A DNA stretch of 64,000 nucleotides from Christensenella sp. UBA7703. Lineage in GTDB: Bacteria; Bacillota; Clostridia; Christensenellales; CAG-138. The position numbers and the translations under genes are program-made. Location: contig DLGD01000007.1 in the NCBI GenBank assembly GCA_002482505.1, positions 1 to 64,000 of the forward strand, given 5' to 3'. The notes beneath the pieces are model-generated. The model saw only the letters and a list, made by a program, of their open reading frames with translations. It made no database searches and was not told the origin of the DNA. Positions 8,660 through 17,373 of this stretch are shown here, piece by piece (position 1 is the stretch's first letter; every line of letters starts with the position of its first letter).

Positions 8660-9310
8660 ATGATCAAGATTGCCCCTTCCATCCTGGCCGCAGATTTTGC
8701 CAACCTCGGACGCGATGTTCAGTCCCTCTCTACTTGGGGAGCCGATTGGTTGCATTTTGACGTAATGGATGGCCAATTTGTGCCAAATCTCTCCTTTGGG
8801 CCGCCGATTCTATCCGCCATCCGCCCATACACCAAACTCCCCATCGATGCGCACCTGATGGTTGAAAATCCTTCCCGCTTTATCCCCTGGTTTTTGCAGG
8901 CTGGCGCAGACATCATCACCATCCATGTGGAGGCGGAAAAGCATCTCCATCGCTCACTCCAGCAGATTCACGAGGCGGGGCGCAAAGCAGGCGTTGTCCT
9001 AAACCCCGGCACGCCCGCCATCGCCGCAAAAGAAGTACTTCCCTATTGCGATCTTGTGCTTGTGATGTCTGTCAACCCCGGCTACGGCGGACAGAAGTTT
9101 ATTCCGGAATCGGTTGAGAAAATTGCGGAGCTGCGCAAGATGATTGATGAGCGGCATCTTTTGACCGAGATTGAAGTCGACGGCGGCATCAATCCCGAGA
9201 CGGCAAAGCTCTGCATCGATGCCGGCGCAACCGTACTTGTCGCAGGCAGTGCGGTGTTTCAGGCTAAGAATCCAGCCGATATGATTCGCGATCTGCGTTC
9301 TAACAAATAG
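8660..9310 (+). CDS. rpe: Ribulose-phosphate 3-epimerase
   Basis: Interconverts ribulose 5-phosphate and xylulose 5-phosphate in the pentose phosphate pathway. It is a TIM barrel of 216 residues, the usual size. Metal ligands are His32 and Asp34 (LHFDVMDG), His65 (DAHLMV) and Asp174 (EVDGGIN, also catalytic); the phosphate-binding SVNPGYGGQ is at 137-145. AAAAAGGAG lies 8 bases before the ATG and forms the end of the third leader repeat. A strong bidirectional terminator follows. Confidence 0.97.
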   Translation: MIKIAPSILAADFANLGRDVQSLSTWGADWLHFDVMDGQFVPNLSFGPPILSAIRPYTKLPIDAHLMVENPSRFIPWFLQAGADIITIHVEAEKHLHRSLQQIHEAGRKAGVVLNPGTPAIAAKEVLPYCDLVLVMSVNPGYGGQKFIPESVEKIAELRKMIDERHLLTEIEVDGGINPETAKLCIDAGATVLVAGSAVFQAKNPADMIRDLRSNK

Positions 9311-9328
9311 CAAATGATTTCCTGCAAC

Positions 9329-9360
9329 AAAAAAATGAGCCGTTCGGCTCATTTTTTTTG
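9329..9360. terminator. Bidirectional terminator, rpe and DUF4364 gene
   Basis: AATGAGCC-GTTC-GGCTCATT is flanked by A and T tracts on both sides, so it can end transcription from both converging genes. Confidence 0.9.
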
Positions 9361-9378
9361 CTCTTCTTAAGTGATTCT

Positions 9379-9912
9379 TCAGCTTTCGCTTTTCAGCAAT
9401 GTAGACAACAGCGTTGTATATAGTGATTCAGACTCTTTTTCCCAGTTCGTGCGCATGCGTTGTGCCATGTCCCGTGTGGCGACACGCAGCGTGAGTTCCA
9501 TCACCGCCGCACTGTTTTCCAGTGCACGCAGATGTACGAGGTATCCGCCGGATGGGAGTTCTTCCATCTCGGAGACAATCTGCGTTTGCAGCAGCATCTC
9601 TTCCCTGTGCTCGCTCGCGTAACGTTCCAGCCGTTCGCGCAGCGACACAGGCAAACTCTCGACAAACTGTTCCAGCACATCCGAACCGCGAACCGAGAGA
9701 CGATAGGCCTGCCCGAACGCTTTCGGAAGCGCCGCGATAAACGTGTCTTCCTCTAGCTCATGCATGCACGCCTGATAGTCGAAATAACTCATCGTGTCAT
9801 TTTCGACCATGACACGATAAAGCTGCTCACGCGTGATTTCCACCTTGGAAGCGCGTAGATAATACAGAATCGTAAGCTTATTTTTGGTCACGCCATGTGC
9901 AAAGATCGGCAT
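9379..9912 (-). CDS. DUF4364 family protein (winged-helix-like)
   Basis: A soluble 177-residue protein resembling the Clostridial DUF4364 family. The first 80 or so residues look like a winged helix (KLTILYYLRASKVEITREQL), as in transcription regulators, followed by a helical region rich in Arg and Glu. No enzyme motif is seen. AGGAGG lies 6 bases before the ATG. It converges on rpe and shares its terminator; the C_GCAxxG_C_C gene lies only 34 bases upstream on the same strand and may be cotranscribed. The family assignment is from memory of its sequence pattern. Confidence 0.7.
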   Translation of the reverse strand: MPIFAHGVTKNKLTILYYLRASKVEITREQLYRVMVENDTMSYFDYQACMHELEEDTFIAALPKAFGQAYRLSVRGSDVLEQFVESLPVSLRERLERYASEHREEMLLQTQIVSEMEELPSGGYLVHLRALENSAAVMELTLRVATRDMAQRMRTNWEKESESLYTTLLSTLLKSES

Positions 9913-9946
9913 TTTGCGCCTCCTTTTTATTTTGGTTCCAAACGAA

Positions 9947-10399
9947 TCAGGCGTTCAATGCTTCCGCAATCAACTTTGCCGCGTCCTCAACATAACAACC
10001 GCACGGGCGGCGCTCGTAATATTCCTTCGTTCTGGCTTCCGGCTCGCCACCGGGAATAGTTTCGGTGTCGATGAGGAGTTCACGGCAGATGATCGAGTGA
10101 TTCTTCTCGCGGAAACGATCGGCAAGCATCCGCACGCGCGCATAGACTGCCGCTTTCTCCTCTTTTGCCTTCGGATCACTATAGCCTTTGACGAGGCCTT
10201 CGACCATAAATATCGCGCTCACCGCACCGCAGACCTCACGCATGCGCCCCATTCCGCCGCCGAAAGTGGAAGCAAGAAGCGCCGCCTGATCACGCGTTAG
10301 CCCCGTCTCTTCACAAAACGCGAGAAGCACAGATTGCGCGCAGTTATAACCCGCTTCAAAATTCTGCTTTGCTAGTTGACTTTTCTGTGTCGAGTCCAT
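9947..10399 (-). CDS. C_GCAxxG_C_C family protein (redox-type)
   Basis: Small protein of a family defined by spaced cysteines and glycines. Visible pieces are GYNCAQSVLLAFC, the glycine-rich STFGGGMGRMREVCGAV, ICRELL and a C-terminal CGCYVEDAAKLI. The cysteine pattern suggests metal or redox cofactor binding, but the function is not established. I chose the ATG at 10399, which has AAAGGA 8 bases upstream; the open frame to 10429 lacks a ribosome binding site. This gives 150 residues. Confidence 0.8.
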   Translation of the reverse strand: MDSTQKSQLAKQNFEAGYNCAQSVLLAFCEETGLTRDQAALLASTFGGGMGRMREVCGAVSAIFMVEGLVKGYSDPKAKEEKAAVYARVRMLADRFREKNHSIICRELLIDTETIPGGEPEARTKEYYERRPCGCYVEDAAKLIAEALNA

Positions 10400-10498
10400 G
10401 AAATTATCCTTTTCTAATACAGTATCCATGGAGGATCATACCATATCTTTGTGCTTGCTGTCCAATGGCATGCGCGCAAACTTTGAATATGTGCGCAT

Positions 10499-10534
10499 AT
10501 AAAAAGCGCCGCGAAATTGTCTTTCGCAGCGCCA
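10499..10534 (-). terminator. Terminator of the duplicated-domain lipoprotein gene
   Basis: On the minus strand GGCGCTGCGAAA-GACAA-TTTCGCGGCGC is followed by TTTTTA, just after the stop codon at 10548. Confidence 0.85.
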
Positions 10535-10547
10535 GAACTCAGTCAAA

Positions 10548-11822
10548 TTAGAGGATTTTCATGGAGATGGCCATCTGTTCAAACAGAGGATAGATTGTAG
10601 GATATACGTCCTGCGTCGCCGTCAGCGAAAGAACATAGAAGTCTTCTCCGTTTAAAATCAGCACATCTGTGGTGTAGAGCGCATAGTCGCCCCGTGTCCA
10701 GGAATAGGAGTAACTCGCGATTTCGTGCCCGTTGATTGTGTCGATGCCTTTTGCGACGTAGGCGTAGTTTTCAATTGCGCCTGCTTCTGTTTCATCGATC
10801 CAGCCTTGGAGTAACGTCTCGGTTGTGTATCCGGCGCCAGTTCCTTTGTCGGCATAGACAAACACCGTGTTGATGTCGTTCTCGTTCTCAACCACATACT
10901 CGGCCGGATAGATCATCGCCCCAAAGTTTTCCGGATATTCCTGAAGCACCCAATTGCTTGGATACTGGAACGAGAATCCACCTTCTTTTTGGGAATACAG
11001 CGTGTATGTCCCGCTGTCTGCAGATTGGTTTGCAGCTGACGCGCTGACATTGAAGTCTACCGTTGCAGCAGGGTCCGACTGATCGTCAATCCTGATTTCC
11101 ACGCGGTATTGCCCTTCCGGTGCTTCGTTGGAAACCTGGAATGAGCCAAAGATGTACACATCCGTTGCGCCTTCGGGGTTCAAATCAAACGAATCAACTA
11201 CGTTTCCATCGATATCATACCAGGTGTAGTGGAGTACCGTATCGGGCTGCGTGTTCCGCAAGATGGACGAGACATACCATGTTCCCGTGGTGGCGAGCGT
11301 GTCGATAGTGTCCACCGGTTTACCGGTTGCGTCAACACTGCTGGTCATATGCACATCTTCCAGATAAGCGCCATCCGTGGACGCCGCCTTGTTTTCAACA
11401 GCAGTCACACTGAACAAAACCGTTGCATCCGGCTCTTTGCGGTCTTCAATGAAATACTCCACCTGATAATCGCCTTCCGGCAGGATCGCCGTTGGCGTCA
11501 GATTCGAATAGATGTATCGATCGGAAATGTCTCCGCTATCCAACGAGATCTCGTCAATCGGCTGATTCCCTGTCACATAGGTCCAAACAATTCGAATCTT
11601 GGTATTGTCCGGTGCGTTGCGAATTTTTGCGGAGGTGTAGAGTATTGACGCGTCTGCCGGAAATGAAGTAACCGTATTGCCAGGTTTTCCCTCTGCATCC
11701 ACGCTGTTGGTCATAATTGCGTCTTCGATCTTTGCTGTACTAAAGTTGAAACTGCATCCTACGGTGAAAATGGCAAGAGCGAGCGCGAGTGTCATCATCA
11801 TGATGCGTTTTTTTGTATTCAT
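10548..11822 (-). CDS. Lipoprotein with two duplicated domains and a PsbP/DcrB-like C-terminus
   Basis: A signal peptide ends in a lipobox (FTVGC, lipid-modified Cys23), so the protein sits on the outer face of the membrane. Residues 32-141 and 154-261 are clear internal duplicates: both open with (I/L)ED followed by SVDAxGKP and close with PEGxYxVE and a (P)DATVxF-like strand. The third domain (about 272-424, starting near FSFQYPSNW) resembles PsbP/DcrB-type domains of secreted proteins. I chose the ATG at 11822, which has AAAGGAG upstream. The gene stands alone, with a TATAAT near 11957 and a palindrome above it. The function is unknown; ligand binding or adhesion is conceivable. Confidence 0.8.
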   Translation of the reverse strand: MNTKKRIMMMTLALALAIFTVGCSFNFSTAKIEDAIMTNSVDAEGKPGNTVTSFPADASILYTSAKIRNAPDNTKIRIVWTYVTGNQPIDEISLDSGDISDRYIYSNLTPTAILPEGDYQVEYFIEDRKEPDATVLFSVTAVENKAASTDGAYLEDVHMTSSVDATGKPVDTIDTLATTGTWYVSSILRNTQPDTVLHYTWYDIDGNVVDSFDLNPEGATDVYIFGSFQVSNEAPEGQYRVEIRIDDQSDPAATVDFNVSASAANQSADSGTYTLYSQKEGGFSFQYPSNWVLQEYPENFGAMIYPAEYVVENENDINTVFVYADKGTGAGYTTETLLQGWIDETEAGAIENYAYVAKGIDTINGHEIASYSYSWTRGDYALYTTDVLILNGEDFYVLSLTATQDVYPTIYPLFEQMAISMKIL

Positions 11823-11954
11823 AACGGCTCCTTTCCTGACTACTAAAACCACAGACCCATCTGCTCTTTCTTTGAAAGCACAACACCGCTCTGAAACAAA
11901 TGAGCGGCGTATTCGATCCTTGCAGGCCTTGGCTGTGTTTGTGTCTATATCTGT

Positions 11955-12002
11955 ATTATAAGCAGAAACAAATTTTTACTCTGTGACATTATCATATCAC
12001 AG
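11955..12002 (-). promoter_or_regulatory. Putative promoter (-10) and palindromic operator of the lipoprotein gene
   Basis: On the minus strand TATAAT is at 11955-11960 with a poor -35. Just upstream, 11981-12002 is CTGTGA-N10-TCACAG, placed where an activator or repressor would overlap the -35 region. The leader would be about 125 bases. Between the gene start (11822) and the MBL gene (12071) nothing else is visible. Confidence 0.45.
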
Positions 12003-12070
12003 TGTTGATTAAAGTGATATTGTTTTGTTTGTCTATTTGATGATATGGCGTAAATGGTCCTTTTCCACGC

Positions 12071-12949
12071 CTATTTTACGCACCAACGCATCTGAGAATT
12101 CTCAAACTCATATTCAACCCTGCCCGTGTCATTGAGCCAGGCTAAATATGAGCGCACCGTACTGCCAACGAGCACGTATTGCTCAACATTCATTGTCAGC
12201 CCAAAGGATTTAAATAAATGCTGCAAGATGATTTCAAACGTTGTTGGCGTGTCGCAGATTTTTAAAATCTTTTCTGAGATTTCGTGTACTTTATCCATAT
12301 TGTTTTGCGCAAGAAGCGCAATATTCTCCGTTATCTCCGCATGCGCGGGCACAAAGATGTTGCCCTCCATCGTCTTCACCGTCTCAAGCGTGGTCAGATA
12401 TGCCGCAACGTCGTAGACAAACGTGATTTGATACTTTTCCAGTGTTTCGCGGCTCGAAAGACAATCCGCTAGAAACACTGCGCCGTCCGCACTCTGATAC
12501 CCTACCATATCGAAAAAGTGCCCCGGCAATGGAAGAATGCTCAGATTCTTTGGCATCGTTGCCGGCGACAATAAGTCTACTTCGCTCTCTTGCGCCAGCA
12601 AAAACTTATGCCGAAGGCTCTGTGGCGGAAACCCGCCGTAAAGAAAGGATGGCTCCAGAATCGGATGCACGGTGAAATCTCGCTCGATCCCCGGCGCAAA
12701 GATATCGCACCCGGTCTGAGTTTGCAGATATTTATTCCCACCGATGTGATCCGCGTTGGAATGTGTGTTATAGATTGCCCGCAGACGCCAGCCGTTTGCG
12801 TCCAGAATCTGGCGCACTTTTCGCCCCGCTTCCTTGTCGTTGCCGCTGTCGATCAGGCAAACATCGTTTCCATCCAGCTTTACGAGCCCAATCTTCGCCG
12901 GGCTTTGGATAAAATAGCTGCTATCTGTGATTTGGTGCAGTTCGTACAT
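12071..12949 (-). CDS. MBL-fold metallo-hydrolase
   Basis: Metallo-beta-lactamase fold, 292 residues. The metal motif reads THSNADHIGG (residues 62-71): His63, Asn65, Asp67, His68, so the second His of the usual HxHxDH is Asn. Later ligands are likely His in LPLPGHFFDMVGY, Asp in FLADCL and His in VPAHAEI. The last 90 residues are helical, ending in a winged-helix-like segment, as in glyoxalase-II-like proteins with an accessory domain. The substrate is unknown. AGGAG lies 9 bases before the ATG. It follows the GNAT gene by 15 bases and is probably cotranscribed with it and phzF. Confidence 0.85.
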   Translation of the reverse strand: MYELHQITDSSYFIQSPAKIGLVKLDGNDVCLIDSGNDKEAGRKVRQILDANGWRLRAIYNTHSNADHIGGNKYLQTQTGCDIFAPGIERDFTVHPILEPSFLYGGFPPQSLRHKFLLAQESEVDLLSPATMPKNLSILPLPGHFFDMVGYQSADGAVFLADCLSSRETLEKYQITFVYDVAAYLTTLETVKTMEGNIFVPAHAEITENIALLAQNNMDKVHEISEKILKICDTPTTFEIILQHLFKSFGLTMNVEQYVLVGSTVRSYLAWLNDTGRVEYEFENSQMRWCVK

Positions 12950-12964
12950 GGTTTGATTCTCCTG

Positions 12965-13540
12965 TTATCGTTGCGTGTATGAAGCTGACTCGCTCGGGCA
13001 TCCGTTCTGTTCGAGCCTGTATCCAACCATATGATAGATTCTCTCGCCATCCTCACCAACGTCATCTACCCGCTCGGCTTCAATAAACCCGAGCGCTTCC
13101 AACAGACAGCGAGAAGGGATATTGTCCTGTTCCGTATACGCTTCCAGCGCGCTTAGAGACATGGTGCAAAATCCATAATCGAGCACAGACTTGAGAGCTT
13201 CCTTCATCAAGCCTTTCCCCTGTAATGCTGGCGCGATGCCATAGCTCAACTCCGCCGTGTTCCGCTGAAAATCGATGTTCCAGATCCCGACGGAGCCAAT
13301 CACTTTCTTCTCCCGCTTAGCTTCCATCGCCCAGATGATCCAGCGGTCTTCTTCCACTCCCGTGCGCATTTTCTCGATATAGGCTTCCGTTTGTGCCTGT
13401 GTTTGATCCGGGGCAGTATCGGTATAGGTGTGCATCCGAGGGTCGGAGCGTATGGCAAACAAGTCTTCCCGATCGGATCGCATCATCGCTCGGAGTATCA
13501 AGTTTTCAGTCTCTAAAATCGGAAACGATTTCATTTTCAT
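12965..13540 (-). CDS. GNAT acetyltransferase (RimJ/RimL type)
   Basis: N-acetyltransferase of 191 residues. It begins with the typical LETENLILRAM strand of the RimJ/RimL/SpeG branch and has the acetyl-CoA motif YGIAPALQGKGLMKEAL (about 100-116), then NIPSRCLLEALGF. It may acetylate a protein N-terminus or a small amine; the substrate cannot be told. GAGGAC sits just upstream of the ATG. It lies between phzF (42 bases upstream) and the MBL gene. Confidence 0.88.
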   Translation of the reverse strand: MKMKSFPILETENLILRAMMRSDREDLFAIRSDPRMHTYTDTAPDQTQAQTEAYIEKMRTGVEEDRWIIWAMEAKREKKVIGSVGIWNIDFQRNTAELSYGIAPALQGKGLMKEALKSVLDYGFCTMSLSALEAYTEQDNIPSRCLLEALGFIEAERVDDVGEDGERIYHMVGYRLEQNGCPSESASYTQR

Positions 13541-13582
13541 TCGTATGTCCTCGTACAGCGCATGCTTGGCAAATGTTTTCTG

Positions 13583-14443
13583 TCAGAGTTTTAATTCGCC
13601 GCAAATTGAAATCACCGCACTTCCGCCAATCCAAATACTACCATCGGAATCAATCCTGCTTTGTATGACGGATCGCTTGCCCATCGCTTCGCCCTGCACA
13701 AACGAGTTGATCTGATTGAGCTGGATTCGATTTTGTTTGCCCAGATAATAGGTCAGTGCAGCGTTGGAGGTTCCGGTTGCGGACTCTTCATCGATCCCAA
13801 ACAACGGCGCAAAGTTTCTGCAATAGGCCGTCGGCTCACCATTTTCCGGACAAAAGAACAGGTGCATGCCGACGAGTCCAAGTTCCTGCGAAAGACGAAT
13901 CACTTCCTCGCGGTTTTGAATCGCGTGATCCAGTGCTTCTTTGCTCTTCACGGAAAGCAGAACATCCGCAAGCCCCGCTTTTACAACGCACGGTTGAAAA
14001 CCTCGCGGCTGCTCTGCCGCTTGGATTTGATACGCCGCATAAACCTGATCGCTCTCTTCTTGAGAAAGTGTCTTTACGATTTCACCTTGCGGCATCTCCA
14101 GCCAAATCCTGTCCGGCTCAACCGACACATTCAACCGCCCCGCATTTGTTTGCGCAAGAAGGTTTCCGCAAGCAATCTTCCCCTGCTCCCGCAGCACGGT
14201 AAAAGAGGAGACCGTCGCGTGGCCGCAGAGCGGCACCTCGCCCTCCGGCGTAAAATAGCGCAACTGGAATGTATCCGTATCCATCTGCTTCACAAACGCC
14301 GTCTCTGAGTGCTTCAGCTCTGCCGCAACATTTTGCATAAGGCTGTCTTCGGGAAACGCCTGTTCCGCACGCAACAAAACAACCCCGGCTTGGTTCCCGC
14401 CGAAGAGCTGATCGGTAAAAGCGTCTACGATGAAGAGTTGCAT
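13583..14443 (-). CDS. PhzF-family isomerase/epimerase
   Basis: PhzF-like protein of the diaminopimelate-epimerase fold, 286 residues. The catalytic Glu47 is in HSETAF, followed by FTPEGEVPLCGHATVSS (about 64-80), both hallmarks of the family; the C-terminal half has DEESATGTSNAAL. Members act in phenazine synthesis or unknown isomerisations; nothing nearby suggests phenazine. The ribosome binding site is weak (GAGAT). It is the first gene of a likely phzF-GNAT-MBL operon. Confidence 0.9.
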   Translation of the reverse strand: MQLFIVDAFTDQLFGGNQAGVVLLRAEQAFPEDSLMQNVAAELKHSETAFVKQMDTDTFQLRYFTPEGEVPLCGHATVSSFTVLREQGKIACGNLLAQTNAGRLNVSVEPDRIWLEMPQGEIVKTLSQEESDQVYAAYQIQAAEQPRGFQPCVVKAGLADVLLSVKSKEALDHAIQNREEVIRLSQELGLVGMHLFFCPENGEPTAYCRNFAPLFGIDEESATGTSNAALTYYLGKQNRIQLNQINSFVQGEAMGKRSVIQSRIDSDGSIWIGGSAVISICGELKL

Positions 14444-14544
14444 GGGTGTATCTCGTTTCTAGATTTTTCAGAATTATACCAGAAAACTGTACAAATAGAA
14501 ACTCAGATCAACAAACACTCGTTATTAAACAAGTCTCAATTAAA

Positions 14545-14579
14545 ACATACTCAACCGTTGCTCGAACGATTGAGTATCT
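14545..14579 (-). terminator. Terminator of mtnN
   Basis: On the minus strand ATACTCAATCGTT-CGAGC-AACGGTTGAGTAT forms a 13-bp stem (one G-U pair), followed by GTTTTAATT. Confidence 0.75.
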
Positions 14580-14595
14580 CATCTTGCTTCTTTGA

Positions 14596-15282
14596 TTATT
14601 TGATTAAACTAAGATATCGATCCAAAACTTGAATTGATTTTTCAGCAGCTGCGCGAGCATACTTTGCAAAGGATTCATTCCCGCTTTCATGTGGCGTGTC
14701 ACTGATCGAACGAATTGCTATGAAAGGAATTTGATTGACATAACATACATGAGCAACGCTTGCTGTCTCCATGTCAACACATTGTGGATTATGTTTCTTA
14801 ATAATCGCTTCCCTACCATCCTGATCGATGAACGCTTCACCTGTTACAATTTTCCCTGCCAAAACGGTTTTGTCATCTGCATTCGCTATCATCAAAGCAT
14901 TCAATAAATCTTGATCCGCTATGAAGTAAGGTTGTTCCATCCATGGATGGAATCTCACCAGTATTTCGTCTTCTACATCGTGATAAGCTACTTCTTTTGA
15001 AATAACGGTGTCAAGAATATTTAGACTTGTATCAATTGCTCCAGCAACGCCAATCATAATTACCTTGCTAACGTCATAGGTACTGATTAAAACTTGTGCG
15101 GCTATGGCAGCATTCACCTTACATACACCGCAGAAAAGGGCAACGATCGGAATATCGCCACATCTGCCTTCATGGAAGTTTAGCCTTGCATGTGTTGTTA
15201 TCCTATCATCCGTGACTTTTTGTAAAAAAGGCGTGATCTCAAATTCAGTTGCAGCAATAATTCCAATCGCTTGATGCTTCAC
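14596..15282 (-). CDS. mtnN: 5'-methylthioadenosine/S-adenosylhomocysteine nucleosidase
   Basis: Splits MTA and SAH (and 5'-deoxyadenosine) into adenine and a ribose derivative. The start GTG at 15282 is chosen because GGAGG lies 6 bases before it, and the protein then begins MKHQAIGIIAATEFE like known nucleosidases; the open frame to 15342 is an upstream extension. Motifs: a catalytic Glu in AATEFE (near residue 13), IGVAGAID, VDMETASVAHVC (Met/Glu bind ribose) and the catalytic Asp in RSISDTPHES. The length of 228 residues is usual. The gene is visibly more AT-rich than its neighbours, suggesting later acquisition. Confidence 0.93.
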   Translation of the reverse strand: MKHQAIGIIAATEFEITPFLQKVTDDRITTHARLNFHEGRCGDIPIVALFCGVCKVNAAIAAQVLISTYDVSKVIMIGVAGAIDTSLNILDTVISKEVAYHDVEDEILVRFHPWMEQPYFIADQDLLNALMIANADDKTVLAGKIVTGEAFIDQDGREAIIKKHNPQCVDMETASVAHVCYVNQIPFIAIRSISDTPHESGNESFAKYARAAAEKSIQVLDRYLSLIK

Positions 15283-15513
15283 TGTTTCCTCCATGTGTGC
15301 AACACGTCTCATTTTAAATATGATAACTACTCCCAGATACAATTGTATATTTGTATAATTTTGTTTTTTACGTTTTTAATTATTATTTGGAGTATACCAC
15401 AATTGTGTTTCAATGTTCCATATGGATTGCACAATATAAGTTACAGCGTTTTGTTTTATCCGTTTGCTATACGCGATGGTCGCTTCATCAAGTCCTCCTG
15501 AACCATGACAACG

Positions 15514-15544
15514 AAAAATGACCACCATTTGGTGGTCATTTTTG
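15514..15544. terminator. Terminator after tRNA-Leu
   Basis: AAAAATGACCACC-ATTT-GGTGGTCATTTTT is a near-perfect hairpin with T tracts on both strands, placed 2 bases beyond the tRNA CCA end. The stretch from 15295 to 15513 is AT-rich and shows no gene. Confidence 0.9.
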
Positions 15545-15545
15545 T

Positions 15546-15628
15546 TGGTGCGGCAGATGGGACTTGAACCCATACGCTCTCGCACACGCCCCTCAAACGT
15601 GCCTGTCTGCCAATTCCAGCACTGCCGC
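15546..15628 (-). tRNA. tRNA-Leu (anticodon GAG)
   Basis: Minus-strand sequence folds as a tRNA with acceptor GCGGCAG pairing with CTGCCGC, an anticodon stem CACGT/GCGTG with loop TTGAGGG (anticodon GAG), a variable arm as in leucine tRNAs, T loop GGTTCAAGTCC and encoded CCA. Length 83 bases. Confidence 0.95.
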
Positions 15629-15638
15629 GCACCATGTA

Positions 15639-15667
15639 AGTATAGCCGCAGGAAGGGTAGTTGTCAA
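15639..15667 (-). promoter_or_regulatory. Promoter of tRNA-Leu
   Basis: On the minus strand TTGACA (15662-15667) and TATACT (15639-15644) are 17 bases apart, about 10 bases ahead of the mature tRNA. Confidence 0.85.
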
Positions 15668-15834
15668 TCGGTTTTGATCAAATTTTTAAGCTCATTTTTC
15701 ACAGGTTTTTCCTGTCCTAAAATGGTAAAAAGAAACCCAGTACTTACGCGAAAAATTCGGCTTATCCTCCCCCAAAACACAGTTTCTTTTAAAAAACAAA
15801 ACACGACGTTCTTTTTTCTCACGCCCAATCGCGC

Positions 15835-15886
15835 TATAATAAAGAAAATCGGTTGTGCTAAGATACGCTCGATTCAAAACCGATTT
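15835..15886 (+). promoter_or_regulatory. Putative pncB -10 box and leader hairpin
   Basis: TATAAT at 15835-15840 lacks a good -35. Downstream, AAATCGGTT (15846-15854) and AACCGATTT (15878-15886) can pair in the leader. The rest of 15668-15834 is AT-rich without a recognisable gene. Confidence 0.4.
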
Positions 15887-15939
15887 CTCAAAATCAATGT
15901 TTAAATGCTAACCGATCTATCTAAAGGAGGATTTCTCCC

Positions 15940-17373
15940 ATGAGAAATTTAACCATGCTGACCGACCTGTACCAACTCACTATGATGTATGGCTACTACA
16001 AGGAAGGCATGCAGAAGAATGAAGGTATTTTCGATCTGTTCTTTCGGCCGAAAGAAGACGTTGTCTACGCCGTCATGGCGGGCACGGAGAGCGTTGTCGA
16101 ATACATCAACAACATTCACTTCGCTGAGGAGGATATCGCATACCTGCGCTCTCTCAACCTCTTCGACGAGTCGTTTTTAAACTATCTCAAAACCTTCCGC
16201 TTTACCGGCGATCTCTACGCCATAGCGGAGGGCACCGTGGTCTTCCCCTACGAACCGCTTGTGCGTGTCCGCGCGCCGATTATGGAAGCGCAGCTCATTG
16301 AGACCGCGATCCTCACCTTTGTCAATCACCAGACGCTGATTGCCACCAAGGCGAGCCAGATCTGCTATTCCGCGCAAGGGGACTCTGTCCTGGAGTTTGG
16401 CCTTCGCCGCGCGCAGGGGGCGGATGCCGCCATCTACGGCGCCAGAGCCGCCATCATCGGCGGCTGCAATGCGACAAGCAACGTGCTCACCGGGCAGATG
16501 TTTGGCATCACCGTCTCCGGAACGCATGCGCACAGCTGGGTGCAGAGCTTCCCGGATGAAGTCTCCGCGTTCCGCGCTTATGCGCGCACCTTCCCTGATA
16601 GCTGTCTTCTGCTGGTCGATACCTATGATACGCTCCGCAGCGGCGTGCCAAACGCCATCACGGTGTTTCAGGAGCTCAGTGCAAGCGGGCATGAGCCGGT
16701 TGGCATCCGTCTCGACAGCGGCGACCTTGCTTACCTGAGCAAGAAAGCACGCCTGATGCTGGACGCGGCGGGCTTTCCGAACGCGATCATCGCCGCAAGC
16801 AGCGACCTCGACGAATATGTGATTCGCGACCTCAAGACACAGGGCGCGCGCATCAACGTTTGGGGTGTCGGCACCCGGTTGATCACGAGCGAAAACAACC
16901 CTGCGCTTGGCGGAGTTTACAAGATGAGCGGCGAGATCGTAAACGGCGAGCTTGTGCCAAAGATCAAGATTTCTGACAACCCCGCGAAGGTCACAAACCC
17001 CGGCTATAAGAAAGTATTCCGCCTCTACGATAAGGATAGCATGGCGGTTGCAGACCTGATTGCGCTCGAAGATGAGGTCATCGACAACACGAAGCCGCTG
17101 CGCATCTTTGACCCGATTCAAACCTACAAGCGCATGACGCTGACGAATTTTACTGCGCGTGAGCTGCTACTCCCCATCTTCGTCGCAGGAAAGCAGGTCT
17201 ATACCTGCCCGGATATTCACGATATCGCCGATTATGCCAAGCGTGAGATGGCTTCCATGTGGGATGAATACAAGCGACTTCTGATGCCGCACACGTACAA
17301 GGTCGACCTCTCGGATCGGCTCTACGACCTCAAGCAAAAGCTCCTGCGGGATGCGGTTGGAGACCACGCATGA
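15940..17373 (+). CDS. pncB: Nicotinate phosphoribosyltransferase
   Basis: Converts nicotinate, PRPP and ATP to nicotinate mononucleotide in NAD salvage. It is 477 residues, as in the long bacterial form. Signature parts: an N-terminal LTDLYQLTM, the phosphoribosyl region with SGTHAHSWVQSF (His196/His198, one being the phosphorylated His), IRLDSGDL and the C-terminal VGTRLITSENNPALGG. AAAGGAGG lies 9 bases before the ATG. Its stop overlaps the next start by 4 bases. Confidence 0.95.
   Translation: MRNLTMLTDLYQLTMMYGYYKEGMQKNEGIFDLFFRPKEDVVYAVMAGTESVVEYINNIHFAEEDIAYLRSLNLFDESFLNYLKTFRFTGDLYAIAEGTVVFPYEPLVRVRAPIMEAQLIETAILTFVNHQTLIATKASQICYSAQGDSVLEFGLRRAQGADAAIYGARAAIIGGCNATSNVLTGQMFGITVSGTHAHSWVQSFPDEVSAFRAYARTFPDSCLLLVDTYDTLRSGVPNAITVFQELSASGHEPVGIRLDSGDLAYLSKKARLMLDAAGFPNAIIAASSDLDEYVIRDLKTQGARINVWGVGTRLITSENNPALGGVYKMSGEIVNGELVPKIKISDNPAKVTNPGYKKVFRLYDKDSMAVADLIALEDEVIDNTKPLRIFDPIQTYKRMTLTNFTARELLLPIFVAGKQVYTCPDIHDIADYAKREMASMWDEYKRLLMPHTYKVDLSDRLYDLKQKLLRDAVGDHA

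Noticed and set aside
11981..12002. CRP-type site
   Set aside because: Arms TGTGA and TCACA match, but the spacer is 10 bases instead of 6, so a CRP site is not supported; kept only as a generic palindrome.
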